64,000 bases of DNA from Photobacterium malacitanum (GCF_900185615.1 NZ_FYAK01000002.1:496001-560000), one strand, 5' to 3'. Shown: positions 37,426 through 47,877, numbered from the stretch's first letter. Notes: generated from the letters alone by a model not told the origin. Made by a program: numbers and translations.

Positions 37426-37441
37426 CTGCAAACGGTTACGT
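37426..37441. promoter_or_regulatory. PurR-like operator between gcvT and gcvH
   Basis: CTGCAAACGGTTACGT matches the enterobacterial PurR consensus ACGCAAACGNTTNCGT at all but the first two bases. E. coli PurR represses the glycine cleavage operon, so the position is sensible. It lies about 100 bases before gcvH and 134 bases before gcvT. Confidence 0.6.
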
Positions 37442-37542
37442 AGAATTTAAATCAATAAATTAACATTCGTAGCTTGAATCCAAATACTAACAATATTAAT
37501 CAACATTGTTACTCATACAATCTTCCCTACAGGAGTATAAGC

Positions 37543-37923
37543 ATGGAAACGACACTAAAATTTACAACCAGCCATGAGTGGGTACGTGATAATGGTGACG
37601 GTACTATCACCATGGGCATTTCTGAGCATGCACAACAATTGTTAGGTGATGTTGTTTTTGTTGATCTGCCTGATATTGGGGATGTTACTGATGCAGGAGA
37701 AACCTTTTCATTAGTCGAATCTGTTAAAGCAGCCTCTGATATTTATGCGCCCGTTAGTGGCCAAATTCTTGAAACCAATAGCGAACTTGAAGATAGCCCA
37801 GAGCTTATCAATGAGGAACCTTATCTCGGTGGTTGGATAGCTAAAATAAAATTAGACGATATGTCACAACTTACCGCACTAATGGATAGCGACACGTACC
37901 TTGCGTCTATCGCTGAAGTATAA
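37543..37923 (+). CDS. gcvH: Glycine cleavage system H protein
   Basis: A 126-residue lipoyl carrier protein. The ATG at 37543 has AGGAG seven bases upstream. K62 in [18 protein letters not shown] is the lipoylation site. [37 protein letters not shown] is the classic family start. It shuttles the aminomethyl group from the P protein to the T protein. The stop lies 22 bases before gcvP, so these two form one operon. Confidence 0.95.
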   Translation: METTLKFTTSHEWVRDNGDGTITMGISEHAQQLLGDVVFVDLPDIGDVTDAGETFSLVESVKAASDIYAPVSGQILETNSELEDSPELINEEPYLGGWIAKIKLDDMSQLTALMDSDTYLASIAEV

Positions 37924-37945
37924 TGCCATCGCCAAGGAAACAATA

Positions 37946-40825
37946 ATGACGTCTACTACATTACTTAGCATTCTTAGTGATGACTCTCGTTTTGCTCAAC
38001 GACATAATGGGCCTAACCTGTCGCAGCAGCAACAGATGTTAGCGACAATTGGCGTATCAAGCATTGAGCAACTTATTCAGCAGACTCTGCCTGCGGCAAT
38101 TGCATTACCTGAACCAATGGCATTACCAATACCACAAACTGAAGCTAACATGTTGGCTTCACTTAAACAGATCGCATCTAAAAATATTATCAATAAAAGT
38201 TATATTGGTCAGGGGTATTACAATACTTATACCCCAAGTGTAATTTTACGTAATATTTTAGAAAATCCAGGGTGGTATACCGCTTACACGCCCTATCAGC
38301 CTGAAATATCACAAGGCCGTTTAGAGTCATTGCTTAATTTTCAGCAAGTAGTGATGGATATGACTGGCATGGATCTCGCCAATGCGTCTTTATTGGATGA
38401 GGCAACCGCAGCCGCTGAAGCAATGACGCTGTGCCTTCGTGCCGGTAAAAGTAAAAGCAAGCAGTTTTTCATTGCCGCTAATGTTCACCCGCAAACGATT
38501 GATGTAGTTAAAACTCGTGCCCAATTTATTGGCATTGACATTGTTATCGGTGAGCCACAGCACCTCCAAAACTACGATGTATTTGGCGCATTACTGCAAT
38601 ACCCAGCAAGCAATGGTCAAGTTGAAGATTTGACTGATATTATTGCTACTGCGCACAGTAAAAAGACCTTGGTCACCGTTGCCAGTGACTTGCTAGCATT
38701 AACTTTATTAACGCCGCCAAGTGAGATGGGAGCTGATGTAGTGATTGGCAGTGCGCAACGATTTGGCGTACCAATGGGCTTTGGTGGCCCTCATGCTGGC
38801 TTTATGGCAACCAAAGATCAATACAAACGTACTATGCCAGGACGCGTTATTGGCGTATCAAAAGATACCAAAGGTAACCGTGCGCTGCGCATGGCAATGC
38901 AAACTCGTGAACAACATATTCGCCGTGAAAAAGCGACATCTAATATCTGTACCGCCCAAGCGTTACTTGCCAATATGGCAGCTTTTTATGCGTTATATCA
39001 TGGACCAGAAGGACTTCAAAAAATCGGTCGCCGTGTGCATCACTTTACCGCGATTTTAGCTGCTAGTTTAAAAGATAACGGCTTTATTATTGAAAACAGC
39101 AGTTTCTTTGATACGCTCACATTAGTTACCGCAGAACAAACAGACAGCCTGTATCAACAAGCACTGGACGCTGGCATCAACTTACGCAAATATTCCAATA
39201 AACTGGGTATTAGCCTAGATGAAACTACCTCAATAGATGATATTCGAACTCTGTTTCATTTGCTCACCAATCAAGCTCTTGATCTAAGTTATTATACTGA
39301 AACCATTGCTACTGATGAGTTTGCTGCAATTCCTGAGCGTTGCCGCCGCCAAAGTAAGTTTCTGACCCATCCGGTATTTAATCGCTACCATAGCGAAACC
39401 AATATGATGCGTTACATGAAACAACTCGAAAATAAAGATTATTCACTCACCCACGGCATGATCCCGCTTGGTAGCTGCACGATGAAACTCAATGCAGCCA
39501 CAGAAATGATCCCTGTCACTTGGCCTGAATTTAGTCAGCTCCACCCATTTGCTCCACCAGCACAAACATTGGGTTATCAAGAGCTAGTGCAAAAGCTATC
39601 AGCTAAGTTATGTACGATCACCGGTTATGACGCTGTCTCGCTGCAACCGAACTCTGGCGCACAAGGTGAATATGCAGGACTAATTGCGATTCAGCGCTAC
39701 CATCAAGCCAATGGGGATCGCCATCGTAATGTATGTTTAATTCCAAGCTCAGCCCACGGTACCAACCCAGCTTCTGCAGCGATGGTATCAATGAAAGTGG
39801 TTGTGGTGGCTTGTGATGACCAAGGCAATATTGATCTTAATGATTTACAAAACAAAATTGATCTGCACCGCGAGAATTTATCTTGCATTATGATCACCTA
39901 CCCTTCAACCCATGGTGTGTATGAAGAAGGTGTACAACAAGTATGTGAACGTGTTCACGCCGCAGGCGGGCAAGTCTACCTTGATGGCGCAAATATGAAC
40001 GCACAAGTGGGATTAACCAGCCCTGGATTTATTGGCTCGGATGTTTCTCACTTAAACCTTCATAAAACCTTCTGTATTCCCCATGGCGGTGGTGGTCCAG
40101 GTGTTGGACCAATCGGGGTTAAATCGCATCTTAGTCCTTTTTTACCTGGCCATATTGATAATCAACACTCACAAGAAAATCAATATGCTGTATCAGCAGC
40201 AGCACTCGGTTCAGCTTCAATTCTGCCGATTTCATATGCCTATATTTCAATGATGGGTGAAGCAGGACTAAAGCAAGCTACCGAGATCGCGATATTAAAT
40301 GCGAACTACATAATGGAACGTTTACGGCCTCATTACCCTATTTTGTATCGCGGTACACAAGGTCACGTCGCTCACGAATGTATTATTGATATTCGTCCAT
40401 TAAAGGCTGCATCTGGTATATCAGAAGAAGACATTGCCAAACGCTTAATGGACTATGGTTTCCATGCGCCTACAATGTCGTTCCCTGTCGCAGGTACATT
40501 AATGATTGAGCCTACAGAATCAGAAGATTTAACCGAATTAGATCGTTTTTGTGAAGCGATGATCGCCATTCGCGAGGAAATTAATCAAGTACAAACTGGC
40601 GCATGGCCTTTAGATGATAATCCGTTAGTTAATGCTCCTCACACTCAAGCCGATCTGCGTGACGCTGAATGGACTCATTGTTATAGCCGCGAGGTTGCTT
40701 GCTTCCCATCACCACACACTCAAACCGCGAAATATTGGCCAAGTGTGAATCGTGTTGATAACGTATTTGGAGATCGAAATTTAGTTTGTTCATGTCCGCC
40801 AATAGATAGTTATCTTGATGAGTAA
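37946..40825 (+). CDS. gcvP: Glycine dehydrogenase (decarboxylating), P protein
   Basis: A 959-residue PLP enzyme, about the length of E. coli GcvP (957). It decarboxylates glycine and passes the aminomethyl group to lipoyl-GcvH. The ATG at 37946 has AAGGA upstream. The PLP lysine is K707 in [31 protein letters not shown] and [17 protein letters not shown] are also present. The C-terminus [21 protein letters not shown] is complete. Six bases after the stop codon the Tn7-like transposon begins, leaving the gene intact, as Tn7 does beside glmS. The 3' end of gcvP is therefore a candidate recognition site for the element's TnsD protein. Confidence 0.96.
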   Translation: MTSTTLLSILSDDSRFAQRHNGPNLSQQQQMLATIGVSSIEQLIQQTLPAAIALPEPMALPIPQTEANMLASLKQIASKNIINKSYIGQGYYNTYTPSVILRNILENPGWYTAYTPYQPEISQGRLESLLNFQQVVMDMTGMDLANASLLDEATAAAEAMTLCLRAGKSKSKQFFIAANVHPQTIDVVKTRAQFIGIDIVIGEPQHLQNYDVFGALLQYPASNGQVEDLTDIIATAHSKKTLVTVASDLLALTLLTPPSEMGADVVIGSAQRFGVPMGFGGPHAGFMATKDQYKRTMPGRVIGVSKDTKGNRALRMAMQTREQHIRREKATSNICTAQALLANMAAFYALYHGPEGLQKIGRRVHHFTAILAASLKDNGFIIENSSFFDTLTLVTAEQTDSLYQQALDAGINLRKYSNKLGISLDETTSIDDIRTLFHLLTNQALDLSYYTETIATDEFAAIPERCRRQSKFLTHPVFNRYHSETNMMRYMKQLENKDYSLTHGMIPLGSCTMKLNAATEMIPVTWPEFSQLHPFAPPAQTLGYQELVQKLSAKLCTITGYDAVSLQPNSGAQGEYAGLIAIQRYHQANGDRHRNVCLIPSSAHGTNPASAAMVSMKVVVVACDDQGNIDLNDLQNKIDLHRENLSCIMITYPSTHGVYEEGVQQVCERVHAAGGQVYLDGANMNAQVGLTSPGFIGSDVSHLNLHKTFCIPHGGGGPGVGPIGVKSHLSPFLPGHIDNQHSQENQYAVSAAALGSASILPISYAYISMMGEAGLKQATEIAILNANYIMERLRPHYPILYRGTQGHVAHECIIDIRPLKAASGISEEDIAKRLMDYGFHAPTMSFPVAGTLMIEPTESEDLTELDRFCEAMIAIREEINQVQTGAWPLDDNPLVNAPHTQADLRDAEWTHCYSREVACFPSPHTQTAKYWPSVNRVDNVFGDRNLVCSCPPIDSYLDE

Positions 40826-40831
40826 TATAAT

Positions 40832-40912
40832 TGTTTTGGCACAATAAAGTTTGTACACTAACAATAAAATTTGTACATTAACTGATTTTGGAACAATAAA
40901 GTTTGTACACTA
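40832..40912 (+). repeat. Right transposon end with three TnsB-type sites
   Basis: CAATAAAGTTTGTACACTA occurs at 40842-40860 and 40894-40912, and CAATAAAATTTGTACATTA (three mismatches) at 40862-40880. The first and third are each preceded by TGTTTTGGCA- or TGATTTTGGAA-like sequence, so the unit is about 29-30 bases. The outer end begins TGT, as is usual for Tn7 relatives. These are the expected binding sites for the DDE transposase TnsB. Confidence 0.85.
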
Positions 40913-40937
40913 GACTACAATTAGTTCAAACATCAGA

Positions 40938-41783
40938 ATGGATGGACTAATTGTGGCTAGACGTAGAAAATTAGAATCCTTAGCTGATTTTCAGCGAGCA
41001 TTAAAACAAAAATATGGCTTAGGTGAAAAAGAGTCCTACAAGCCATGGATTCGTGTTCAAGATATTCCTTCTAAAGGAAACAGCGGTAAGATTGATGGAA
41101 TTAAAACTAATCGAGTCCATCATACTCTATCTGAACATGAATCTTCTTTCTTCTATCTTGCTGAATTTTGTGATTCTGTAATCGATATTCGAGAACAGTT
41201 TCCCTTATTACCCTTAGACTTATCCGTAAAAATAGCCCAACAATTGGATGTTTCTCATCCCATAATTGTTTCTTCTAAAAGTAAGGAATTTAATGTCATG
41301 ACGACTGATTTTTTACTTACACGTACTGATGGACAATCTTGTTGGTTTGAAGCAATAAGTGTTAAACCATTAGCAGAGCTTACTAATAAAAGAACCGCAG
41401 AAAAACTTGATATAGAGAGAGTATGGTGGGAATTATTAGGTGTTCCATTTCATCTATATATTATGACAGAAAATAATAAAATTCAGTCTAAAAATATCCA
41501 GTGGTTTACTACTCCAATTCGTCAAAATAATACGACATTGAATTACTCTTTGATTAACGCAGCTAAGCTCCTCGTTCCTCAGGGAATATTATTAGTTGAG
41601 GATATCTGCAACGATTTTGTTCATAATTTAAATATTGAACATGATGATGCATTAGTTCTTCTAAAAATATTATTTGCCACAAAAGAAATAACAGTGAATT
41701 TAGATAAACCCATAGGAGAAATAGGGATTGTTGAAGTCATAAAAAATAATAAAGATATATCGAGACAGGTAAATGAATATTGA
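40938..41783 (+). CDS. tnsA: TnsA endonuclease
   Basis: A 281-residue PD-(D/E)XK-type nuclease that cuts the 5' ends of the transposon, allowing cut-and-paste movement. It aligns with Tn7 TnsA throughout: KPWIRVQDIPSKGNSGKI, NRVHHTLSEHESSFF (catalytic E68), VIDIREQFPLLP, VMTTDFLLTR (D124) and FEAISVKPLAEL (K143). The C-terminal half is the helix-turn-helix domain that contacts TnsB and TnsC. An in-frame GTG five codons on (VARRRKLES) is an alternative start. The 3' end overlaps tnsB by 11 bases. AT-rich compared with gcvP, as expected for transferred DNA. Confidence 0.95.
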   Translation: MDGLIVARRRKLESLADFQRALKQKYGLGEKESYKPWIRVQDIPSKGNSGKIDGIKTNRVHHTLSEHESSFFYLAEFCDSVIDIREQFPLLPLDLSVKIAQQLDVSHPIIVSSKSKEFNVMTTDFLLTRTDGQSCWFEAISVKPLAELTNKRTAEKLDIERVWWELLGVPFHLYIMTENNKIQSKNIQWFTTPIRQNNTTLNYSLINAAKLLVPQGILLVEDICNDFVHNLNIEHDDALVLLKILFATKEITVNLDKPIGEIGIVEVIKNNKDISRQVNEY

Positions 41784-43911
41784 ACTAAATAGCGTATGGC
41801 GCTTACATGATGTAGATGGTGTTGACGATGGTCTTTATCGAGTTCTTTCTTTCTATCCCGATGAAGGGTTACTCATTATTTTTAAACTCTTAGACGGAGG
41901 AAAACTTCAAAAACCTGCTGTTATTAACCTTTCATTATTTTCTCAGTTGGTAGAAAAAAAACAAATACTTTCTGATAGTTACCCAGTTCCATTTTATCAA
42001 TTAGTTACTGATGATGAAATACCAAAGCCCCATAAAAACAAAAGAGATCTTCGTTATAAACAAATTAAGGACTTAGTTAACACCTCTAATTTTTTACTTG
42101 AATTAGCTTGTAATTCCCGTTCAAGGCTTGTTTCTAACCATGCAAAAAAACAAGGCATTTATATTCAAAGTTTACATAGGACACTTAATCTTTACTGGAA
42201 ATATGGACAGGATATAAGTGCCTTAATCCCAGCATACAAAAATTCAGGAGGTTTAGGTAAATCGCGATTGGCGGGTAATAAAAAGCGTGGTTCTCCCATC
42301 CAATTGCTCACCCCAAGTATAGAAGCTCCTATTGGTGTTAATACAAACGAAAATGATAAGTTCATATTTATAAAAGCAATGAAGCGCTTTGGCGCGAAAG
42401 GTAAACAAGTAACATTTAGTAAAGTCTATGACCTAATGTTAAAAGAATTTTACGCCGACGAATTAATATCAGCAGACACTGAACAAAGAGAGGCAAAAAT
42501 ACCTACTTACCGTGCTTTTATTTATTGGGTGAATAGATTAATACCGAAGCAGGAGTTAATAAAAAAACAAACAACCCCTGGATATTTTGATCGTAATTAT
42601 CGAGGTTTAAATGGTGCAGCTACAGATCATACTGAGGCTCCGGGTAGTTGTTTTGAACTTGATGCCACTGTACTAGATGTACATGTTGTATCGGAGTTTC
42701 GTCGTAATCACGTACTAGGAAGACCAACAGTATATTGTGTTATAGATAAAGAAAGTCGAATGATTGTTGGGCTTCATGTATCAATGGAATATGCATCATG
42801 GCGGGCTGGGCGTCAGGCTCTAATTAATAGTTTCACATCAAAAAAAGATTACTGCGCTCAATACGATATAACAATCGAAGAAAATGAATGGCCCTGTCAT
42901 CATATCCCTCAAAGGCTATTATGTGATAGAGGGGAGTTTATTTGTAAAGAGGCCGAAAATCTTGCAGTCCCTCTAATTGGTCATTTAAGTATTGCTCCTC
43001 CATATCGTGCCGATATGAAAGGTATTATTGAACAGAGATTTAATATTCTAAATAAAAAACTAATACATGACTTGATGGGCACAACAAGAGGACGTAAGTA
43101 TATTCGTGGAGATCGAGACCCTAGATTAGATGCGGCTTTAACTCTTAAAGAAATCAATAAACTATTAATAGATGCTGTTCTTGAACATAATAGTTCAGTT
43201 TTTGAAAATTTAGCAGGACAAACAAGTTTACTTATTGAATCTGATTTATCTCCTACTCCGATTAACTATTGGAATATACATATAAAAAAGCATCGTCATG
43301 CGCTAAGTCGAACTGATGAAGCACAAATGCGAGTAATGTTATTACCCAGAGAATGGGTATCTATGACAAGTAAAGGTATTAGACTCAATGATGATATGTA
43401 CTATGAATCCGAACATCCAGAATATGACGATTGGAAAGTTATCGCTAGAACTAATGGCCACTGGAAGTTAGAAGCAAGAATTGATCAAGATAATTCATCT
43501 TTTATATATGTCCAATTAAAACATGATGAACCTTTTTATCGTTGTTACTTACGTCAGGCTTCTAACAATTTTAATAATAAACACCAAGCAGACATATTCT
43601 TTTTTGAAGACTGGAAAAAAATTAATAAAAAACAAGCCGTGCCAACAGAAAAATCAATTGAACGACATCAACGGCGAAATAAAATCATTCAACATGCTAA
43701 AGATGAGTTAGCGGCAGCTGAACCCTTAAACTCAAAGGCTGAAAAGATAAAAGGAATAAAAGAGCGAAGAAAAAAAGCTATTTTAGAAAGTCGAATTTCG
43801 CCTGATAATCTAGAATCATTAGATGAAAATCAAAGTTTACCGGTCAATAATAAAGAAAAAAAGAAAAAGATTATTTCGATGCTCAGAAGGAAAAAAGGTG
43901 ATAACAAATGA
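41773..43911 (+). CDS. tnsB: TnsB DDE transposase
   Basis: A 712-residue transposase of the retroviral-integrase superfamily that binds the end repeats, cuts and joins the 3' ends. The catalytic triad is D297 (FELDATVLDVHVV), D385 (LLCDRGEFICKE) and E420 (GIIEQRFNIL). N-terminal DNA-binding segments and the ALIPAYKNSGGLG stretch match Tn7 TnsB, as does GRPTVYCVIDKESRMIVGLHV. The basic C-terminal tail (RRKKAILES...EKKKKIISMLRRKKG) should contact TnsC. It overlaps tnsA by 11 bases and tnsC by 4 (ATGA), so translation is probably coupled. Confidence 0.96.
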   Translation: MNIELNSVWRLHDVDGVDDGLYRVLSFYPDEGLLIIFKLLDGGKLQKPAVINLSLFSQLVEKKQILSDSYPVPFYQLVTDDEIPKPHKNKRDLRYKQIKDLVNTSNFLLELACNSRSRLVSNHAKKQGIYIQSLHRTLNLYWKYGQDISALIPAYKNSGGLGKSRLAGNKKRGSPIQLLTPSIEAPIGVNTNENDKFIFIKAMKRFGAKGKQVTFSKVYDLMLKEFYADELISADTEQREAKIPTYRAFIYWVNRLIPKQELIKKQTTPGYFDRNYRGLNGAATDHTEAPGSCFELDATVLDVHVVSEFRRNHVLGRPTVYCVIDKESRMIVGLHVSMEYASWRAGRQALINSFTSKKDYCAQYDITIEENEWPCHHIPQRLLCDRGEFICKEAENLAVPLIGHLSIAPPYRADMKGIIEQRFNILNKKLIHDLMGTTRGRKYIRGDRDPRLDAALTLKEINKLLIDAVLEHNSSVFENLAGQTSLLIESDLSPTPINYWNIHIKKHRHALSRTDEAQMRVMLLPREWVSMTSKGIRLNDDMYYESEHPEYDDWKVIARTNGHWKLEARIDQDNSSFIYVQLKHDEPFYRCYLRQASNNFNNKHQADIFFFEDWKKINKKQAVPTEKSIERHQRRNKIIQHAKDELAAAEPLNSKAEKIKGIKERRKKAILESRISPDNLESLDENQSLPVNNKEKKKKIISMLRRKKGDNK

Positions 43912-45371
43912 AGCATGAAAAAGCTATTTATCATCAACCTATATTACCTGAACATCGAAATAATCCTTTAATTGAATCTTTACAGCCTAAATTAAAGGAT
44001 GAATTACTTGCAGAAAAATTAAGTCATTTCCCTAATTGTCTTTATAAAGAAAGTCAATTGGATGCAATAGAAAGAGTTGAATATATATCTCGGTTAAAAG
44101 ATTTAAGACAACCATTACCTATTTATATCGAAGTTTTCAGGGCTGTTGAATCAGCGATTAAAGAAGGATATTCAGCTAAAAACCCATTATCACCAACTAC
44201 AATGAATTACCTGCATTATGCATTGGATGAACGTCCAGATATAGAGCCTTCGACAGGTTATTTCAAACCCAAAGGTTGTGGAATCACTGTAATTGGAGAA
44301 AGTGGAGTTGGGAAGACATGTATGCTAGAGCAAGTATTAGGTTACTTTCCTGATACAATCGAACATACTTATTATAAAAATAAACATTTGCCTATTCGTC
44401 AAGTTGTTTGGTTAAAGGTAGATTGTCCCGATGACTCTAGTGTTAAAGGATTATGTCACCGGATACTTACGGAAATAGATAGAAAGTTAGAAATTCGATC
44501 AGTGAAGCCTGCTAATACTATTGCTTCACTTATTAGTCAAATTGAAGCAAAAATAAAATCGAGCTTTTTAGGTATTCTAGTTATTGATGAAATGCAAAAT
44601 TTAAATTTAGCTAAAGCAGGTGGAGCAGATCGCCTACTTGGATTTTTACATAATCTTGTAAATAACTTAGGGATTCCATTGTTATTTTGTGCTAATCCTC
44701 CATTTGACACCCTTCTAAGTAAAAGCTTAAAAGCCGCTCGACGAGCAGAAAGTAGCGGTTATTTTGATATGAGACTAATGGAGTTCGATTCTGAATGGAA
44801 CCTTTTTATAGCAGAACTTTGGGAGTTGCAATGGACAAATGTAAATACTCCTTTAACTGAAGAATTAAGTTATAAGCTTTATTATTTATCTGTTGGAAAT
44901 ATGGATTTAGCTGTACGAATATTCCAAGCAACGCAAAAAATCTTAATTGGTAGTTTAAATGAACAATTAACCACTGCTGCACTTGAATATGGAGCAAGTA
45001 TTGCCGTTCGAATATCGAAGCCAGAAATTAACAAGGTTAGGAAGGAACATAACATAACATTACTAAAACGAAAAAATACATATTCTATAAAAAACAATAC
45101 TGAAGAAGTGACCAATAATAACATACCACTTAAACCTGAACTTCATACCTCTAAAGGTAATCTCATATCAATTCCAGGAGACTTAACAAGAGCTCATCAT
45201 ACCGAGTTTGCTGAAAAATTGGTTTCTTTGCGAAATTCTGAAATCCTTCATGAGGCTATTCGTGATTCTAATTTATTCCAACGAGCAGCAACTGAAAATG
45301 ATCCTCTAGATACCCTCAGAAGTGCAGGAGTCCTATTTGAGAATCCTTTGGGAAAATTTACTGAGACCTAG
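43908..45371 (+). CDS. tnsC: TnsC AAA+ ATPase
   Basis: A 487-residue AAA+ regulator that links the target-site protein to the TnsAB transposase. Walker A is GESGVGKT (130-137) and Walker B LGILVIDEMQ (221-230), followed by a sensor-like PLLFCANPPFDTL. The N-terminal 120 residues correspond to the TnsA/B-interacting region, and the C-terminal 120 residues are variable. Its length is near that of Tn7 TnsC (555) and longer than the TnsC of CRISPR-associated type V-K systems. This suits a TnsD-type pathway. It overlaps tnsB by four bases and ends eight bases before the tniQ gene. Confidence 0.95.
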   Translation: MKHEKAIYHQPILPEHRNNPLIESLQPKLKDELLAEKLSHFPNCLYKESQLDAIERVEYISRLKDLRQPLPIYIEVFRAVESAIKEGYSAKNPLSPTTMNYLHYALDERPDIEPSTGYFKPKGCGITVIGESGVGKTCMLEQVLGYFPDTIEHTYYKNKHLPIRQVVWLKVDCPDDSSVKGLCHRILTEIDRKLEIRSVKPANTIASLISQIEAKIKSSFLGILVIDEMQNLNLAKAGGADRLLGFLHNLVNNLGIPLLFCANPPFDTLLSKSLKAARRAESSGYFDMRLMEFDSEWNLFIAELWELQWTNVNTPLTEELSYKLYYLSVGNMDLAVRIFQATQKILIGSLNEQLTTAALEYGASIAVRISKPEINKVRKEHNITLLKRKNTYSIKNNTEEVTNNNIPLKPELHTSKGNLISIPGDLTRAHHTEFAEKLVSLRNSEILHEAIRDSNLFQRAATENDPLDTLRSAGVLFENPLGKFTET

Positions 45372-45379
45372 AGAAGTTT

Positions 45380-46828
45380 ATGGTATTGCCCTATCCATAT
45401 CCTGATGAACTACTACTTAGTCGATTAATTCGATATCTAAGATTGTCGGGAGAACAACCATCATCATTCTGCCTACGCACCTTTAATTCTAGACGCGTCT
45501 CTCTTCACCCTTTTTTAACAGGAGGAATTTCACCTATAGCATCTATGACAAACGAAGATCCGGATACAATCCTGCACACACAAACTTTGGCACCTTTGTT
45601 TTTATTCTTTTTACCCAAATATCGAAATAAAATACTAACGAGTTTATTAAGTAATAAAGGACTAAATATATATAAAGATAAACCTTTACCCCCATTTAGT
45701 CGTAAAGGGTCTCGCATCTTGAAATGGTGCCCTATCTGCGCCAAAGAAAATATTTATAATTTTGGTATGTCTTATTGGCATCGTACACACCAAACACCAG
45801 GATTAACCTCATGCCATAAGCATAATGTCAAACTATTTTTTATTGAGTTATTTGCACGAAAACAACTAATGGGGAAATTACTACCTACTCCTAACAATGA
45901 AATAACTTATAGCTCTACTCTAGAGTTTGAAGTCTCTTTTTTTTGTCATGAGCTATTGAATAACTTAAATAGCAAAGAACTTAATATAAATCCAGTACAA
46001 TTATATAACAGTCGATTAGATGAGCTTGGTTTTGTAACAAAAAATGGACACCTAAGAACCAATAAAATGATGTCTGAATTTACATCTTCATTAAAAAATT
46101 TACCAGATATGCTTGAATTATCTGTATACAAAAAAAGTTGTGATTATTATCAATGCACATCAAAATTATTATCTGAAAATTGCCATCATCATCCCCTACG
46201 ATATTTGTTACAAAGTAACAATGTTTTTCAACATCTATTATTTAGTAAATGGTTATTTAAAGATGCCAAAATCATGTTGGAATATAATGCGCCACCTAAA
46301 AAGAAACTTACTAATGATCAGACAAAGAGCATTAATAAAAAAGTTGAACGGCAATGCTTAATATTACTTCAAAATGGTAGTTCATTATCAGAAGTGAATA
46401 GACAAACAGGGAAAAGTAAAAATTATTTAAAAAACCTCGCGTTAAAGAATGGAATTACCATAATGTCTAAACCTCACATTATCAATAAAGAATTACATCA
46501 ACGAATAGTAAAACTAGCCAAATTAAACATACACCGCCGCAGAATTTCTGAACTATGCGGTATAAGCATAGGTGCTGTTGAGCAAATTATCTCTAGTAAG
46601 AAAGGATTAGTATCTTGGCGCAAAAAATGCAGATTTGAATCGAGGCAACGACGCCATCGTGTTTGTATTATACGGTATCGCCAGAAATATCCTCTCGCAA
46701 TACGTAAAGAAATAAAAAAGAACTGCTATGCTAGTTTTATGTGGCTTTATAAGCATACTAATGAGTGGCTCGAACGTAACCTTCCTCCAGCTACGAAAGT
46801 GAAAAAGAATAACCGCAATAAAGCTTAG
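45380..46828 (+). CDS. tnsD: TnsD/TniQ target-selection protein
   Basis: A 482-residue TniQ-domain protein. The start YPYPDELLLSRLIRYLRLSG is the TniQ opening. The zinc site is C117-x2-C120...C145-x2-H148 (WCPICAKE...YWHRTHQTPGLTSCHKHNVKL). The C-terminal about 170 residues contain two helix-turn-helix-like stretches (SLSEVNRQTGKSKNYLKNLALKNG and RRRISELCGISIGAVEQIISSKKG) and a basic tail, like the DNA-binding part of Tn7 TnsD. Such proteins read a fixed chromosomal site and recruit TnsC. With the element 6 bases past gcvP, the likely site is the 3' end of gcvP. GAGA lies before the ATG. It is convergent with the first cargo operon. Confidence 0.9.
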   Translation: MVLPYPYPDELLLSRLIRYLRLSGEQPSSFCLRTFNSRRVSLHPFLTGGISPIASMTNEDPDTILHTQTLAPLFLFFLPKYRNKILTSLLSNKGLNIYKDKPLPPFSRKGSRILKWCPICAKENIYNFGMSYWHRTHQTPGLTSCHKHNVKLFFIELFARKQLMGKLLPTPNNEITYSSTLEFEVSFFCHELLNNLNSKELNINPVQLYNSRLDELGFVTKNGHLRTNKMMSEFTSSLKNLPDMLELSVYKKSCDYYQCTSKLLSENCHHHPLRYLLQSNNVFQHLLFSKWLFKDAKIMLEYNAPPKKKLTNDQTKSINKKVERQCLILLQNGSSLSEVNRQTGKSKNYLKNLALKNGITIMSKPHIINKELHQRIVKLAKLNIHRRRISELCGISIGAVEQIISSKKGLVSWRKKCRFESRQRRHRVCIIRYRQKYPLAIRKEIKKNCYASFMWLYKHTNEWLERNLPPATKVKKNNRNKA

Positions 46829-46863
46829 AGTTACAAAGTTTACTACGGTATTTAATTTTAAAT

Positions 46864-47856
46864 TCAATCCTCTATCTTCTCAGCCTGAATCCCATATCGA
46901 CCCATAGCCTTTAATAATCTTGGTAAATTTTTACCCCACTGATTAGAGATAGCGATAACCTCACCCGAATTCAAAGTGATTAAATCACTTTCTGACGAAT
47001 GATAACGATCTAAACGGTTACTTGAGATTTGCTCAAAAATAGCAACTGCTCGTGGTAGGTTATAACCTTCAAGGGCTCGGCGGATTTCAGCTAAGTCCAA
47101 TGGCTTATTAACGTTAATCCAATGTGTTAAAATCGCTAATGCTAATTTACGTTTATTGTAAACCTGCCCGTTAAAACGATATTTTGAGTAATCACGCTGT
47201 GTTTTTTTACTCGTTCGTTGTTCTACCTGCTTCTCTCTGAACTTAACCTGATACTCTTCAATCTCAGGAACAGGAATGATTTGCTCTGCATTGATTAAAA
47301 CATCGCCATTGTAACGATATGGCGTTAATCGCACACAACTGATATCAATCCCTTTATCACGTAACCAAAGCACTGATGTTGTCAGCTCTTTGCCAAAATT
47401 AGCTGAAGCTAAAACAATACGAACATCATTGCCAAAGTCATCTAAACTGCTTTCATCCAAATCAACAAAGTCGAGAATAGTTTGACGCGCATTCAGATCT
47501 AACTCTTCTTTTTCGATATATTCTTCAAAGTAAGAACACGCTTTATCAAACGTCATCGTCGATATCATGGCCGCATAACGTAAAGACTGAAGCTCCATAT
47601 GAGCCCCAATTTCATCACGTTTTAATTCAATTACAACCAAGTTGGCACTTTTATCAATAGCGAGTAAATCAATACGCCGACGACTGTCTTCCCAATCTGA
47701 AAACTCCTCAGAAATAACTAAGCAGTCAGGTGCAATAGCACCAATACAACCTTTTAACGCTTCTTGTAAATCTTGACGTTCAAGTAATCCCTCAGCTGCA
47801 AAAGTAGTTTGCGTTAAAGCAGTTAGGCTTTTATTTGAAATATTGTAAAGGCTCAT
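46864..47856 (-). CDS. PD-(D/E)XK nuclease-fold protein, end of the hsdMS operon
   Basis: A 330-residue protein from the ATG at 47856; a TTG four codons earlier is possible. The segment RRRIDLLAIDKSANLVVIELKRDE has the D...E-x-K pattern of DUF91/NucS-like PD-(D/E)XK nucleases, near residues 60-85. The C-terminal third (YKFRFNGQVYNKRKLALAILTHWI) looks like a separate helical, perhaps DNA-binding, domain. It is the last gene of a minus-strand run hsdM-hsdS-DUF262-DUF262-orphan-this gene, 21 bases after the previous stop. A role as an extra nuclease in the same defence system is an inference from operon structure. Confidence 0.75.
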   Translation of the reverse strand: MSLYNISNKSLTALTQTTFAAEGLLERQDLQEALKGCIGAIAPDCLVISEEFSDWEDSRRRIDLLAIDKSANLVVIELKRDEIGAHMELQSLRYAAMISTMTFDKACSYFEEYIEKEELDLNARQTILDFVDLDESSLDDFGNDVRIVLASANFGKELTTSVLWLRDKGIDISCVRLTPYRYNGDVLINAEQIIPVPEIEEYQVKFREKQVEQRTSKKTQRDYSKYRFNGQVYNKRKLALAILTHWINVNKPLDLAEIRRALEGYNLPRAVAIFEQISSNRLDRYHSSESDLITLNSGEVIAISNQWGKNLPRLLKAMGRYGIQAEKIED

Positions 47857-47877
47857 ATCTGATACCAATTAAATAAA

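Noticed and set aside
37293-37542. Glycine riboswitch before gcvT or gcvH
   Set aside because: Read on both strands, I could not find the conserved aptamer core; a covariance model would be decisive.
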